Shown here in pieces: positions 41,753 through 50,082 of a stretch of DNA of 64,000 nucleotides (position 1 is its first letter; each line of letters starts with the position of its first letter). Source of the DNA: Psychroserpens sp041224425 (lineage in GTDB: Bacteria; Bacteroidota; Bacteroidia; Flavobacteriales; Flavobacteriaceae). The stretch is from NCBI RefSeq assembly GCF_041224425.1, contig NZ_JBGFGL010000071.1, positions 186,001-250,000 on the forward strand, given 5' to 3'. The position numbers and the translations under genes are program-made. The notes beneath the pieces are model-generated. The model worked only from the letters and a program-made list of their open reading frames with translations. It did not search any database and was not told the origin of the DNA.

Positions 41753-43384
41753 CTACATCATGCCTGGCATTCCGCCTCCCATAGGTGGCATTCCTGCAGG
41801 TTCGTCTTCTTTAATATCTACTAAAGCACATTCTGTAGTTAAGATCATTCCTGCTACAGAAGCCGCATTTTCCAATGCGATACGTGTTACTTTCTTAGGG
41901 TCGATGATTCCAGCTTTAAGCATATCGACATACGTCTCAGATTTGGCATCAAAACCGAAGTCTTTCTTGCCTTCCAATACTTTATTGATAACTACTGAAC
42001 CTTCACCACCAGCATTTTCAACGATGGTTCTTAAAGGTGCTTCAATAGCACGTGCTACAATTTGAATACCAGTTGTTTCATCAAGATTATCGGTTGTTAG
42101 CTTTTCAAGAACTTTAATAGCTCTTACAAAGGCAACACCACCACCAGCAACGATACCTTCTTCAACAGCTGCTCTAGTCGCATGAAGGGCATCATCAACA
42201 CGGTCTTTCTTTTCTTTCATTTCTACTTCAGAAGCAGCACCTACATATAATACAGCAACACCACCAGCTAATTTTGCTAAACGTTCCTGTAGTTTTTCCT
42301 TATCGTAATCGCTTGTTGTAGTTTCAATTTGTGCTTTGATTTGGTTGACACGTGCTTTGATGTCAGCGTTTTTACCATGACCATTCACAATCGTTGTGTT
42401 GTCTTTATCAATAGTAACGGTTTCAGCAGTACCTAACATGCTTAAGTCAGCATTTTCCAAAGAGAATCCACGTTCTTCAGAAATTACCGTTCCACCAGTT
42501 AAGATGGCAATGTCTTCCAACATGGCTTTTCTACGATCACCAAAACCAGGAGCTTTTACTGCAGCAATTTTCAATCCGCCTCTTAACTTGTTAACCACTA
42601 AAGTTGCTAAAGCTTGGCCTTCTACATCTTCTGCTACAATCAATAAAGGTCTTCCAGATTGTGCAACAGGTTCTAAGATTGGAAGGATTTCCTGTAGATT
42701 GGTAATTTTTTTATCGAACAACAAAATGTACGGATTCTCTAAATCTGCAATCATTTTATCAGAATCGGTTACGAAGTAAGGAGAGAGGTAACCTCTGTCA
42801 AATTGCATCCCTTCCACAACGTCAACATACGTATCTGTTCCTTTGGCTTCTTCTACTGTGATGACACCTTCTTTTCCAACTTTTCCAAAAGCTTGGGAAA
42901 TCAATTCGCCAATGGTATCATCGTTATTTGCAGAAATAGAAGCCACTTGCTTAATCATTTCAGAAGAGTTGCCCACTTTTTTAGATTGCTTATCTAAATT
43001 TTCAGTAATCGCTTCAACAGCTTTGTCAATACCACGTTTTAAATCCATTGGATTCGCACCTGCAGCAACGTTTTTCAAGCCTTCCTTAACGATTGCTTGA
43101 GCCAATACAGTTGCAGTAGTTGTACCATCTCCAGCTAAATCATTAGTTTTGGAAGCCACTTCCTTAACCATTTGAGCTCCCATATTTTCAAGCTCATTTT
43201 CCAATTCGATTTCTTTAGCAACAGAAACACCATCTTTAGTGACTTGAGGTGCACCAAATGATTTTCCAATGATAACGTTTCTACCTTTTGGTCCCAATGT
43301 TACTTTTACTGCATTTGCCAATGCATCCACACCACGTTTCAATCCGTCACGTGCTTCAATATCAAATTTTATATCTTTTGCCAT
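41753..43384 (-). CDS. groL: Chaperonin GroEL (60 kDa)
   Basis: ATP-driven folding chamber subunit of 543 residues. Visible are VTLGPKGRNVIIGKSFGAP, the ATP-site block LAGDGTTTATVLAQAIV, the apical domain (about 190-375), AGGVAVLYVGAASEVEMKEKKDRVDDALHA-type region, and EGIVAGGGVAFVRA. The C-terminus has the Gly-Met repeat tail (GGGMPGMM). It follows groES by 58 bases. The gene set has one copy in this window. Confidence 0.98.
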   Translation of the reverse strand: MAKDIKFDIEARDGLKRGVDALANAVKVTLGPKGRNVIIGKSFGAPQVTKDGVSVAKEIELENELENMGAQMVKEVASKTNDLAGDGTTTATVLAQAIVKEGLKNVAAGANPMDLKRGIDKAVEAITENLDKQSKKVGNSSEMIKQVASISANNDDTIGELISQAFGKVGKEGVITVEEAKGTDTYVDVVEGMQFDRGYLSPYFVTDSDKMIADLENPYILLFDKKITNLQEILPILEPVAQSGRPLLIVAEDVEGQALATLVVNKLRGGLKIAAVKAPGFGDRRKAMLEDIAILTGGTVISEERGFSLENADLSMLGTAETVTIDKDNTTIVNGHGKNADIKARVNQIKAQIETTTSDYDKEKLQERLAKLAGGVAVLYVGAASEVEMKEKKDRVDDALHATRAAVEEGIVAGGGVAFVRAIKVLEKLTTDNLDETTGIQIVARAIEAPLRTIVENAGGEGSVVINKVLEGKKDFGFDAKSETYVDMLKAGIIDPKKVTRIALENAASVAGMILTTECALVDIKEDEPAGMPPMGGGMPGMM

Positions 43385-43442
43385 AATTTTATAGTTTTTA
43401 AATTAAAAATGCCAATAACCTTAGGTTAGTGGCTTGTGATTA

Positions 43443-43718
43443 TTATACAATTGCTAAAATGTCGCTTTCACGCATCATGAGGTAATCTTTACCTTCAAGT
43501 TTTAATTCTGTTCCAGAATATTTACCATAAAGAACCATGTCACCTTTTTTTACTGTCATAGGTTCGTCCTTAGTTCCTTTACCAACAGCGACAACTTTAC
43601 CTTTTTGTGGTTTTTCTTTGGCGTTGTCTGGAATGATAATTCCTGAAGCTGTTTTAGTTTCAGCTTCAACAGGTTCGATAAGAACTCTGTCTGCTAATGG
43701 TTGAATGTTTAAGCTCAT
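43443..43718 (-). CDS. groS: Co-chaperonin GroES (10 kDa)
   Basis: Lid of the GroEL chamber, 91 residues. Visible are PLADRVLIEPVEAETKTASGI with the mobile loop, KPQKGKVVAVGKG, VKKGDMVLYGKYSGTE, and the end block LMMRESDILAIV. It is the first gene of a groES-groEL operon with its own, sigma-54-like promoter at 43770-43785 and is separated from secG by a terminator. Confidence 0.98.
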   Translation of the reverse strand: MSLNIQPLADRVLIEPVEAETKTASGIIIPDNAKEKPQKGKVVAVGKGTKDEPMTVKKGDMVLYGKYSGTELKLEGKDYLMMRESDILAIV

Positions 43719-43769
43719 ATTTTAGTTGTTTTGATTTAAGTTATATAATTATTTAAACGCTTTGAAATA

Positions 43770-43785
43770 TGCTAAAAATGTGCCA
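43770..43785 (-). promoter_or_regulatory. Sigma-54-type -24/-12 promoter of groES-groEL
   Basis: The minus strand reads TGGCACATTTTTAGCA. Against the consensus TGGCACG-N4-TTGCA this keeps GG and GC with the exact 10-base spacing, differing at only two fixed positions. No TAnnTTTG box lies between it and the ATG, 51 bases downstream. Functional use is inferred. Confidence 0.55.
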
Positions 43786-43811
43786 GTCATTCTAAACTGA
43801 CAAACTTTCAG
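43786..43811. promoter_or_regulatory. Short inverted repeats upstream of the groES promoter
   Basis: Two adjoining inverted repeats share bases: GTCA-N8-TGAC (43786-43801) and CTGA-N7-TCAG (43797-43811). They lie directly upstream of the -24 box. Possible activator site; arms are short, so chance is not excluded. Confidence 0.3.
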
Positions 43812-43818
43812 AAATAAA

Positions 43819-43844
43819 AAATGCCAACTGTTGAGTTGGCATTT
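43819..43844 (-). terminator. Terminator of the miaB-secG gene row
   Basis: 11-base perfect arms (43819-43829, 43834-43844) with a 4-base loop, followed on the minus strand by a TTTTTATTT tail, 20 bases past the secG stop. Confidence 0.88.
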
Positions 43845-43864
43845 CGTATATTGTTTTTTAGAGC

Positions 43865-44221
43865 TTAATTCCCTAAAGAATCAGCTGGAGTTGCAGTATC
43901 ATCTGCTGTACTATCTGGAGTAGTTACTGGAGTGGATGTTTCTGTACCATCTCCATCAATAACTTTTGATTCTTGATCTCCACCAGCACCTGGAATGGCA
44001 AAGTTAGATGCCAATATCAATGCTAAAAGTAATGTTGCTAATGCCCAAGTACTCTTGTCTAGGAAGTCGGTTGTTTTCTTAACACCTCCTAATTGCTGAG
44101 AGCCTCCACCACCAAAAGTAGATGATAATCCGCCACCTTTTGGGTTTTGTACCATAATGACAACGACTAGTAAAAAAGCAACTAGTATGATTAAGACTAA
44201 AAATATAGTAAACGTACTCAT
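43865..44221 (-). CDS. secG: Preprotein translocase subunit SecG
   Basis: Small subunit of the SecYEG channel, 118 residues. Two membrane helices flank the loop VQNPKGGGLSSTFGGGGSQQLGG, which is the family mark. A C-terminal tail (about 82-118) is rich in Asp, Thr and Ser and variable, as in other flavobacteria. The gene is last in the row, 3 bases after the TPR gene, and followed by a terminator. Confidence 0.95.
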   Translation of the reverse strand: MSTFTIFLVLIILVAFLLVVVIMVQNPKGGGLSSTFGGGGSQQLGGVKKTTDFLDKSTWALATLLLALILASNFAIPGAGGDQESKVIDGDGTETSTPVTTPDSTADDTATPADSLGN

Positions 44222-44224
44222 TTC

Positions 44225-45178
44225 TTATGTGTTATTTTCTTGTAATTTTTTGACTGCTTTAATTTGGTCTGCAAAGAAACCACTTTTTTCTGGATATTTC
44301 AAACTTAAAATTTTATAAGATTGAATCGCCTTTTCATAATTTTTTTGTTCGAGGTAAATACGTGCTAAAGTTTCTGTCATCAAGCCATCATGTTTGACTG
44401 TGTCCTCAATTTTCAAATCAATTTTTGGCGTGTCTTTGGAAGGAACAATCTTCGGATTGCTTTCCAGAAACTTGTCAATGAGCTCGAACTTTTTCGAAAT
44501 ACTGTCATCAGAATGATTCGCTTCAGCTTCTTCATTAGTATTTTGAATTACAGGTTCGGTTTCTTCTCTATTGATGGGTTTGAAGCTGGTTATTTTGAGC
44601 CATTCAGTAAAGGAATGGGTTTCAGATTTATCAAACTCTAGAGGTTTTCCTAACTGCAAGGTGTCTTCAGGTGTTTCTTCAATATGCTTAGCATCAATAT
44701 CCAGTATCACTTGTTCTGGAGTATTTTCACGAAGAGATAAAAAATGTGCCACATCGTCAACTTTTACCTTTTCCTCAAATAATTGAGGGTCTAAGACGCC
44801 TTCCGTATTTTGAATGTGTTGTTTTAAGGCATCATCGATAGTGACACTTTTGTTGACAGAAATATCATCCAAGTCCTTAACTTCAATATTTTTGAGATGT
44901 TCGGAATTTTGTTTAATAAGATCAGAAATCTCATTTTGATTAAAAATCTCTGAAGTTATGTAATCAAATAGAATACTGCGATCGGTCGTATAGGCTGCCG
45001 TTGTTTTTAATTCTTGATTGTACTTGTAACTTTCCTTGTTCTTTAAACCTTTTAGATACAGAGCTCTTACAGATTGTGCATAGGGAAACTCATTCACAAG
45101 CTGTTTGAGTGTTTCTGTCTGTTCAGCTGTGATATGCTGCGGATTTTGAAGTATGTATGTATAATCAGTTGTATTCAA
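44225..45178 (-). CDS. TPR-containing hypothetical protein
   Basis: A 317-residue protein without signal peptide. The N-terminal part has helical blocks (TAEQTETLKQLVNEFPYAQSVRALYLKGLKN, about 18-50); a low-complexity acid-rich middle follows; a C-terminal TPR-like pair (ETLARIYLEQKNYEKAIQSYKILSLKYPE) ends it. It is conserved between lptE and secG in flavobacteria by my memory, so a role in envelope biogenesis is guessed. The start is TTG at 45178. An ATG in TAATG at the lptE stop is out of frame and opens only a six-codon frame. The gene overlaps that mini-frame. Confidence 0.85.
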   Translation of the reverse strand: MNTTDYTYILQNPQHITAEQTETLKQLVNEFPYAQSVRALYLKGLKNKESYKYNQELKTTAAYTTDRSILFDYITSEIFNQNEISDLIKQNSEHLKNIEVKDLDDISVNKSVTIDDALKQHIQNTEGVLDPQLFEEKVKVDDVAHFLSLRENTPEQVILDIDAKHIEETPEDTLQLGKPLEFDKSETHSFTEWLKITSFKPINREETEPVIQNTNEEAEANHSDDSISKKFELIDKFLESNPKIVPSKDTPKIDLKIEDTVKHDGLMTETLARIYLEQKNYEKAIQSYKILSLKYPEKSGFFADQIKAVKKLQENNT

Positions 45179-45184
45179 ATTGCA

Positions 45185-45697
45185 TTACCATTTTGCTAAA
45201 GTAGCATTAAAAACATCTTGGGTGATGCGTTCAAAAATTTCCGCTATAGCAGTGTCTTTTTGTGCGCCAATCAATTGTGCGCTTCCTTGATAATCGTAAA
45301 AAAATGAAAACCGTTGTTCAAACTCTTCATCAGGAAGATTTTTGTCATAAAATCGAACATTCACACTTATGGTCAAACGGTTTTGTGCTGCTGTACTATT
45401 GGCTTGCGCTGTTGTTGGTGAAATTCGGTATTCGGTAATTTCGCCATCGTATACCAAGTCACCACCTGAATTCACCAAACTTAAATTGGTTTGGTTTTGG
45501 ATTAGATCTTGTAAAGCTAGAGTGAAGTCTCTATCCAATCCAGGTTCTACCAATGCAGAGGTATTTTGAAAATAATTAACCTGAAAGGTTTCAATATTGT
45601 CTGCAATGGATGTTCCAGTGAAAGAATATGGGCCACAACTCGTAAGAATTAGCGGTAAGCAAAGCACAATAAATCTAAGTCCTATTTTTTTTCTCAT
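45185..45697 (-). CDS. lptE: LptE family lipoprotein
   Basis: LPS assembly lipoprotein, partner and plug of LptD in the outer membrane. It has 170 residues: signal peptide, lipobox LTSC with Cys21 (CGPYSFTGTS), and the LptE fold with FTLALQDLIQNQTNLSLVNSGGDLVYDGEITEY. The SxxA-type pattern and length fit the Bacteroidota form. It is followed by the TPR gene in TAATG geometry. The 85 bases upstream contain an inverted repeat TTCATG-N7-CATGAA (45719-45737) with no T-run. Confidence 0.9.
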   Translation of the reverse strand: MRKKIGLRFIVLCLPLILTSCGPYSFTGTSIADNIETFQVNYFQNTSALVEPGLDRDFTLALQDLIQNQTNLSLVNSGGDLVYDGEITEYRISPTTAQANSTAAQNRLTISVNVRFYDKNLPDEEFEQRFSFFYDYQGSAQLIGAQKDTAIAEIFERITQDVFNATLAKW

Positions 45698-45782
45698 TTG
45701 TATGTTGGTGGTTTTACTTTCATGCTATTGACATGAACGTGCATTGAAATCTCAATATTTTGCTAGCCATCATAAACTTGTC

Positions 45783-47048
45783 TTAAAGGTCATATTGTTT
45801 TATCTTACGATAAAGAGTTCTTTCACTAATACCCAATTCTTGTGCAGCTAACTTACGTTTGCCATTATGACGCTCTAGTGATTTTTTTATGAGTTCCAAT
45901 TCCTTATCTTGTAAAGATAGGGTTTCTTCCTCTTCAATTTCCTCAGCAAAGTGATATTTGTCCTGACTGGTATCTTCAGAAGTTTCTACAAAATCGTTCT
46001 TTTCAGGAATTGATAAAACCTCAAGGTCTTCATAGTCGTTGTTTAAAGCTTCTGTATCGTTTTCACCATAAATTTTTTGGATCAAATGCTCATTGTCCTT
46101 TTGAACCTGATTAGCATTACCGCTTTTCATCAATTCCATTGTAAGCTTCTTTAAGTCATTTAAGTCGCTTTTCATATCAAAAAGCACTTTGTAAAGAATC
46201 TCACGTTCATTACTGAAATCACTTTCACTCTTGGAGCTGTTAACCACAGCAGGTAAATTATTGGCTTGAGTAGGTAAGTAGCTTCTCAAGGTGTCTGCTG
46301 AAATGCTTCTATTTTGCTCCAATACTGAAATTTGCTCAGCCACGTTACGCAATTGTCGGATATTTCCATTCCACCTGTGTTTTTGAAGCACTTGAACAGC
46401 ATCATCATTGAGCTTAATGGTTGGCATTTTATATTTTAAGGCAAAGTCGCTCGCAAATTTTCTAAACAATAAATGAATATCGTCTTGTCGATCTCTAAGA
46501 GGAGGCAAATGGATTTCTATTGTACTTAACCTGTAGTAAAGATCTTCTCTAAACTTTTCTTTTTTTATGGCTTCGAACATATTGACATTCGTTGCGGCAA
46601 CGATACGCACGTTGGTTTTTTGAACCTTACTTGAACCCACTTTAATAAACTCACCATTTTCAAGTACACGTAGTAAACGTACTTGAGTAGTTAAAGGTAA
46701 TTCGCCAACTTCATCCAGAAAAATAGTACCACCATCGGCGACTTCAAAATAACCAGAACGTGTTTGGGTTGCACCAGTAAAGGCGCCTTTTTCATGACCA
46801 AACAATTCACTGTCGATCGTTCCTTCAGGAATCGCACCGCAATTCACAGCAATATATTTACCGTGTTTCCGATGTGATAACTGGTGTATAATTTTAGGGA
46901 TGCTCTCTTTACCAACACCACTTTCACCAGTGACTAATACCGAAATGTCGGTAGCAGCAACTTGAATCGCTTTTTCTATGGCGCGATTGAGTTTTGCGTC
47001 GTTTCCTATAATTCCGAAACGTTGTTTTATGGCTTGTACTGATTCCAT
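45783..47048 (-). CDS. Sigma-54-dependent transcriptional activator (no receiver domain)
   Basis: A 421-residue enhancer-binding protein. The AAA+ domain begins at the N-terminus with Walker A GESGVGKE (41-48), GAFTGA for sigma-54 contact (88-93), and Walker B in GGTIFLDEVGELP. A long, acid-rich linker (about 270-380) is followed by a Fis-type helix-turn-helix (RHNGKRKLAAQELGISERTLYRKI). There is no N-terminal receiver, GAF or PAS domain, so control must come by expression or a partner. It follows the lipoprotein gene by 3 bases and stands about 3 kb from the groES sigma-54-like promoter. Its targets are not known. Confidence 0.95.
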   Translation of the reverse strand: MESVQAIKQRFGIIGNDAKLNRAIEKAIQVAATDISVLVTGESGVGKESIPKIIHQLSHRKHGKYIAVNCGAIPEGTIDSELFGHEKGAFTGATQTRSGYFEVADGGTIFLDEVGELPLTTQVRLLRVLENGEFIKVGSSKVQKTNVRIVAATNVNMFEAIKKEKFREDLYYRLSTIEIHLPPLRDRQDDIHLLFRKFASDFALKYKMPTIKLNDDAVQVLQKHRWNGNIRQLRNVAEQISVLEQNRSISADTLRSYLPTQANNLPAVVNSSKSESDFSNEREILYKVLFDMKSDLNDLKKLTMELMKSGNANQVQKDNEHLIQKIYGENDTEALNNDYEDLEVLSIPEKNDFVETSEDTSQDKYHFAEEIEEEETLSLQDKELELIKKSLERHNGKRKLAAQELGISERTLYRKIKQYDL

Positions 47049-47051
47049 TGA

Positions 47052-48467
47052 TTAATTTTCATAATGTACTTCATAGCTTGCTCCTCCTTCAATATGTCCC
47101 CATCCTAATTTAGATGGAAGTTCATTAGACTCTGTAAAGTGCGCTCCATATAAATATCCATAATCAATGGTTCCATCTAGAGTTGAGCCGTTATATAAAT
47201 AACGAGTTTCAAAATCTGTACTCGTAGCACCTAAATTAGGGAAGAATGTGTGTTGTAATAATGGAGAAGGGTTGGGTAGCAAAAAAATGTTGTTTATTAT
47301 ATTTTGATAAGGGTTGAAAAATATATTTACTAAGTTTTCGCCTTGGTAACTATAGGAGTAATCTTTGGATATTTCAGTATACCAACTGTAACTAAAAGTT
47401 TCACCCGTCTCAGGGTTGTAACCTAAAGATTCAGAGAATGATGATAACAAGTTTTCTGAATTAGCATCATAGTCATAGGTTTCTATAACCACATCTACAC
47501 TGGACAGAAATGTTTGTTTATGAATTAGTTTATTTTGATTATTGAAAGTGAATTTTATTGTATATAAACCTGGTGGTTGATTTCCATCATATGCATACAC
47601 AATATTTCCATCATGGACTAAAGAATAGCTATAAATGTCACCTTCGTCATCGATGGTAATTTGAGTTATTTCATTGTTAGCATTATAATCGTAAGTAATA
47701 GAATAGTTATCTGTATTATTGATATACGTAACAAGCCTATTTTGGTAATCATATTGAAAATCTACAATAATATTATCATTAGAGTCGAATACTTTGTCGA
47801 ACAAAGTCCCGTCATTTAAAAATGTATATTTTTCGGTATAATTGGATTTTGTGCCTTTATAGATTTCTTTTAAAATTGTGCCAGCACCATCAAAATCTGT
47901 TGGATCCAAAAGATCGGTTCCGTCATTCAATTCCCTGCTATTTGTTCTACCATCATTATCACAATCTTCTTCCAGCCAATAGTCAAAAGGTTCTAAATCC
48001 TGACTTTCGGTAATAAAATCACAGCCGTCCAATACATTTGTGTTATCAATTTCTTCCTGGCCATTTGAAACAAAGTCAGAGTCACAATTAAGGGATTTCC
48101 ATTCATCTGTAGGCTCTAAAGTTCGGTCACTCAAAACAAAACTACATCCAACGAGAGGAGAAGTACCGTTGTTATTAACAGTGTTGTCGCCATCAGGATC
48201 CAATTCCTTCCAATTGGTAACTCCGTCGCCATCGCAATCGAGAGCTTTCCATGCGTTGGAAATAGATGGATAATATTGGCTAGATTGTCTGAAGTCACAA
48301 GGATCGTCAGGGCTTGTATTATCAACAACCTCTTGTTGGTTGGTCACACCATCGCCATCAATATCATTTGGATTGACCTGCTCGGTTTCCTCTTCTTGTG
48401 TGTCATCATTGCTAGCACATTGATAAGCAAGTAAAAAGATAAAAAACAGGAATAGAATTTTTTTCAT
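47052..48467 (-). CDS. Lipoprotein with thrombospondin type 3 repeats
   Basis: A 471-residue lipoprotein with signal peptide and Cys17 in AYQCASNDD. Acid residues after the Cys (NDDTQEEETE) resemble the lipoprotein export signal that sends proteins to the cell surface. Four calcium-binding type 3 repeats follow (about 35-195): DIDGDGVTNQQEV, DCDGDGVTNWKEL, NCDSDFVSNGQEE and DCDNDGRTNSREL. The rest is a beta-rich region with YD-like repeats (FQYDYQNRLVTYI, ITYDYNANNEITQI, YDYDANSENLLS). It lies between miaB and the sigma-54 activator with 3-base gaps on each side. A surface adhesion or matrix role is inferred. Confidence 0.85.
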   Translation of the reverse strand: MKKILFLFFIFLLAYQCASNDDTQEEETEQVNPNDIDGDGVTNQQEVVDNTSPDDPCDFRQSSQYYPSISNAWKALDCDGDGVTNWKELDPDGDNTVNNNGTSPLVGCSFVLSDRTLEPTDEWKSLNCDSDFVSNGQEEIDNTNVLDGCDFITESQDLEPFDYWLEEDCDNDGRTNSRELNDGTDLLDPTDFDGAGTILKEIYKGTKSNYTEKYTFLNDGTLFDKVFDSNDNIIVDFQYDYQNRLVTYINNTDNYSITYDYNANNEITQITIDDEGDIYSYSLVHDGNIVYAYDGNQPPGLYTIKFTFNNQNKLIHKQTFLSSVDVVIETYDYDANSENLLSSFSESLGYNPETGETFSYSWYTEISKDYSYSYQGENLVNIFFNPYQNIINNIFLLPNPSPLLQHTFFPNLGATSTDFETRYLYNGSTLDGTIDYGYLYGAHFTESNELPSKLGWGHIEGGASYEVHYEN

Positions 48468-48470
48468 TTT

Positions 48471-49916
48471 TTAATTGTTGTCGGAAAGGCCAACGGCTTT
48501 TCCAATTAAAGTAGCACTTGTACAATCTTCAACATACACATTTACAAATTCGCCGACCTTGTAATGTTCCTTAGGAAACACAACCATGGTATTTTGCTCA
48601 TTACGACCTGCCCAATGTTCTGAAGATTTTTTAGATTCTTTTTCAATAAGAACTTCAACGATTTGATTCAAAAATTGTTCGGTATTGAACTTACTGTGTT
48701 CTTGTTGTAGATCAACAATTTCAGCAAGACGTCTTTTTTTGATAGCTTCTGGAATATCATCTTCCAATTTGCGTTCAGCTAAGGTTCCAGGGCGTTCCGA
48801 ATAAGCAAACATATATCCAAAGGCATACTTGACTCTTTCCATTAAACTTAATGTATCTTGATGGTCTTCTTCTGTTTCCGTAGGAAAACCAGTAATCATA
48901 TCATGGGAAATGGCACAGTCTGGAAGGATGCGTTTGATATTATCAATAAGATCAAAGTATTCTTCTCTTGTATGCTGTCTGTTCATGGCTTTCAAAATAC
49001 GATTACTGCCACTTTGCACAGGAAGGTGAATGTAATTACAGATATTATTGAACTTCGCCATGGTTTCCACCACATCAAGTGTCATGTCTTGAGGGTTTGA
49101 TGTTGAAAAGCGAATGCGCATTTTGGGTTGTGCTTTTGCGCAAAGCTCCAACAATTGAGAAAAGTTCACTGCAGTTGCTTTTTGCATGTCACTGGCTTTG
49201 TCAAAATCTTTTTTGAGTCCGCCACCATACCATAAATAACTATCCACATTCTGACCCAATAAAGTGATTTCCTTATAGCCTTTACTCCATAATTCATTCA
49301 CCTCTTCAATTATGCTTTGAGGATCACGGCTGCGTTCTCTACCGCGTGTAAAAGGTACAACACAGAAGGTGCACATGTTGTCGCATCCACGTGTTATGGA
49401 CACAAAAGCGGTCACACCGTTGCTGTTCAATCTTACAGGAGAAATATCGCCATAGGTTTCTTCCTTAGAAAGAATGACGTTAATAGCGTCTCGGCCTTCT
49501 TCAACTTCAGATAAGAGATTTGGAAGGTCTTTGTAAGCATCAGGACCGACAACTAGGTCTACGATTTTCTCTTCTTCAAGGAATTTCGTTTTTAAGCGTT
49601 CAGCCATACAGCCAAGAACACCAACCTTCATTTTAGGGTTGATACGTTTAACAGCATTGTATTTTTGCAAACGTTTTCTAACAGTTTGTTCGGCTTTATC
49701 TCGAATGGAACAGGTATTGACCAAGACCAAGTCGGCTTCTTCCAGTGATTGGGTTGTGTTGAACCCTTCTTCAGACAATATGGAAGCCACAATCTCACTG
49801 TCACTAAAATTCATGGCACAACCATAGCTTTCGATAAAAAGCTTGCGTGTATTGCCCTTTTTCTCTTCAAGTACTAGAGATTGTCCTTGTTTGCTCTCGT
49901 CTATAGTTTTCTCCAT
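48471..49916 (-). CDS. miaB: tRNA (N6-isopentenyl adenosine-37-C2)-methylthiotransferase
   Basis: Radical-SAM enzyme that adds the methylthio group to i6A37 in tRNAs. The protein has 481 residues from the ATG at 49916; the longer frame starts with TTG. The N-terminal cluster Cys are in YGCAMN, NTCSIRD and LGCMAER, the radical-SAM Cys in CDNMCTFC, and a TRAM domain ends the protein (ESKKSSEHWAGRNEQNTM...TSATLIGKAVG). It is the first gene of the miaB-TSP3 lipoprotein-activator-lptE-TPR-secG row and has a promoter with both boxes at 49971-50002. Confidence 0.97.
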   Translation of the reverse strand: MEKTIDESKQGQSLVLEEKKGNTRKLFIESYGCAMNFSDSEIVASILSEEGFNTTQSLEEADLVLVNTCSIRDKAEQTVRKRLQKYNAVKRINPKMKVGVLGCMAERLKTKFLEEEKIVDLVVGPDAYKDLPNLLSEVEEGRDAINVILSKEETYGDISPVRLNSNGVTAFVSITRGCDNMCTFCVVPFTRGRERSRDPQSIIEEVNELWSKGYKEITLLGQNVDSYLWYGGGLKKDFDKASDMQKATAVNFSQLLELCAKAQPKMRIRFSTSNPQDMTLDVVETMAKFNNICNYIHLPVQSGSNRILKAMNRQHTREEYFDLIDNIKRILPDCAISHDMITGFPTETEEDHQDTLSLMERVKYAFGYMFAYSERPGTLAERKLEDDIPEAIKKRRLAEIVDLQQEHSKFNTEQFLNQIVEVLIEKESKKSSEHWAGRNEQNTMVVFPKEHYKVGEFVNVYVEDCTSATLIGKAVGLSDNN

Positions 49917-49970
49917 AAGTGCTTTTTGCAATAACGAAATTGTCGTTGACTTTGTGTTTCAATTAGCATG

Positions 49971-50002
49971 CAAAGATAGCATATTTTAAAGAAATATGAC
50001 AA
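49971..50002 (-). promoter_or_regulatory. Promoter of miaB row
   Basis: The minus strand has TTG (50000-50002), 21 bases, then TATCTTTG (49971-49978), an exact -7 match with fitting spacing. It is 54 bases ahead of the miaB ATG. Confidence 0.7.
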
Positions 50003-50013
50003 AGTGTCAGAAT

Positions 50014-50021
50014 TAATTTTG
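50014..50021 (+). promoter_or_regulatory. -7-like box for the membrane protein at 50083
   Basis: TAATTTTG matches TAnnTTTG, 61 bases ahead of the ATG. It is within an imperfect direct repeat (50010-50022 and 50034-50045). No -33 TTG. Confidence 0.3.
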
Positions 50022-50082
50022 CTTTGAAACTACGAATTAATTTGCGTTCTTTGATAGACTAACCATCTAAATAATTAGAATT

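Noticed and set aside
41724..42779. Two long plus-strand frames opposite groEL (113 and 127 codons)
   Set aside because: Shadows of the highly conserved groEL code; no motifs and no start signals.
45719..45737. Inverted repeat TTCATG-N7-CATGAA between the sigma-54 activator and lptE as terminator
   Set aside because: No T-run follows on the minus strand and the arms are short; left as a note only.
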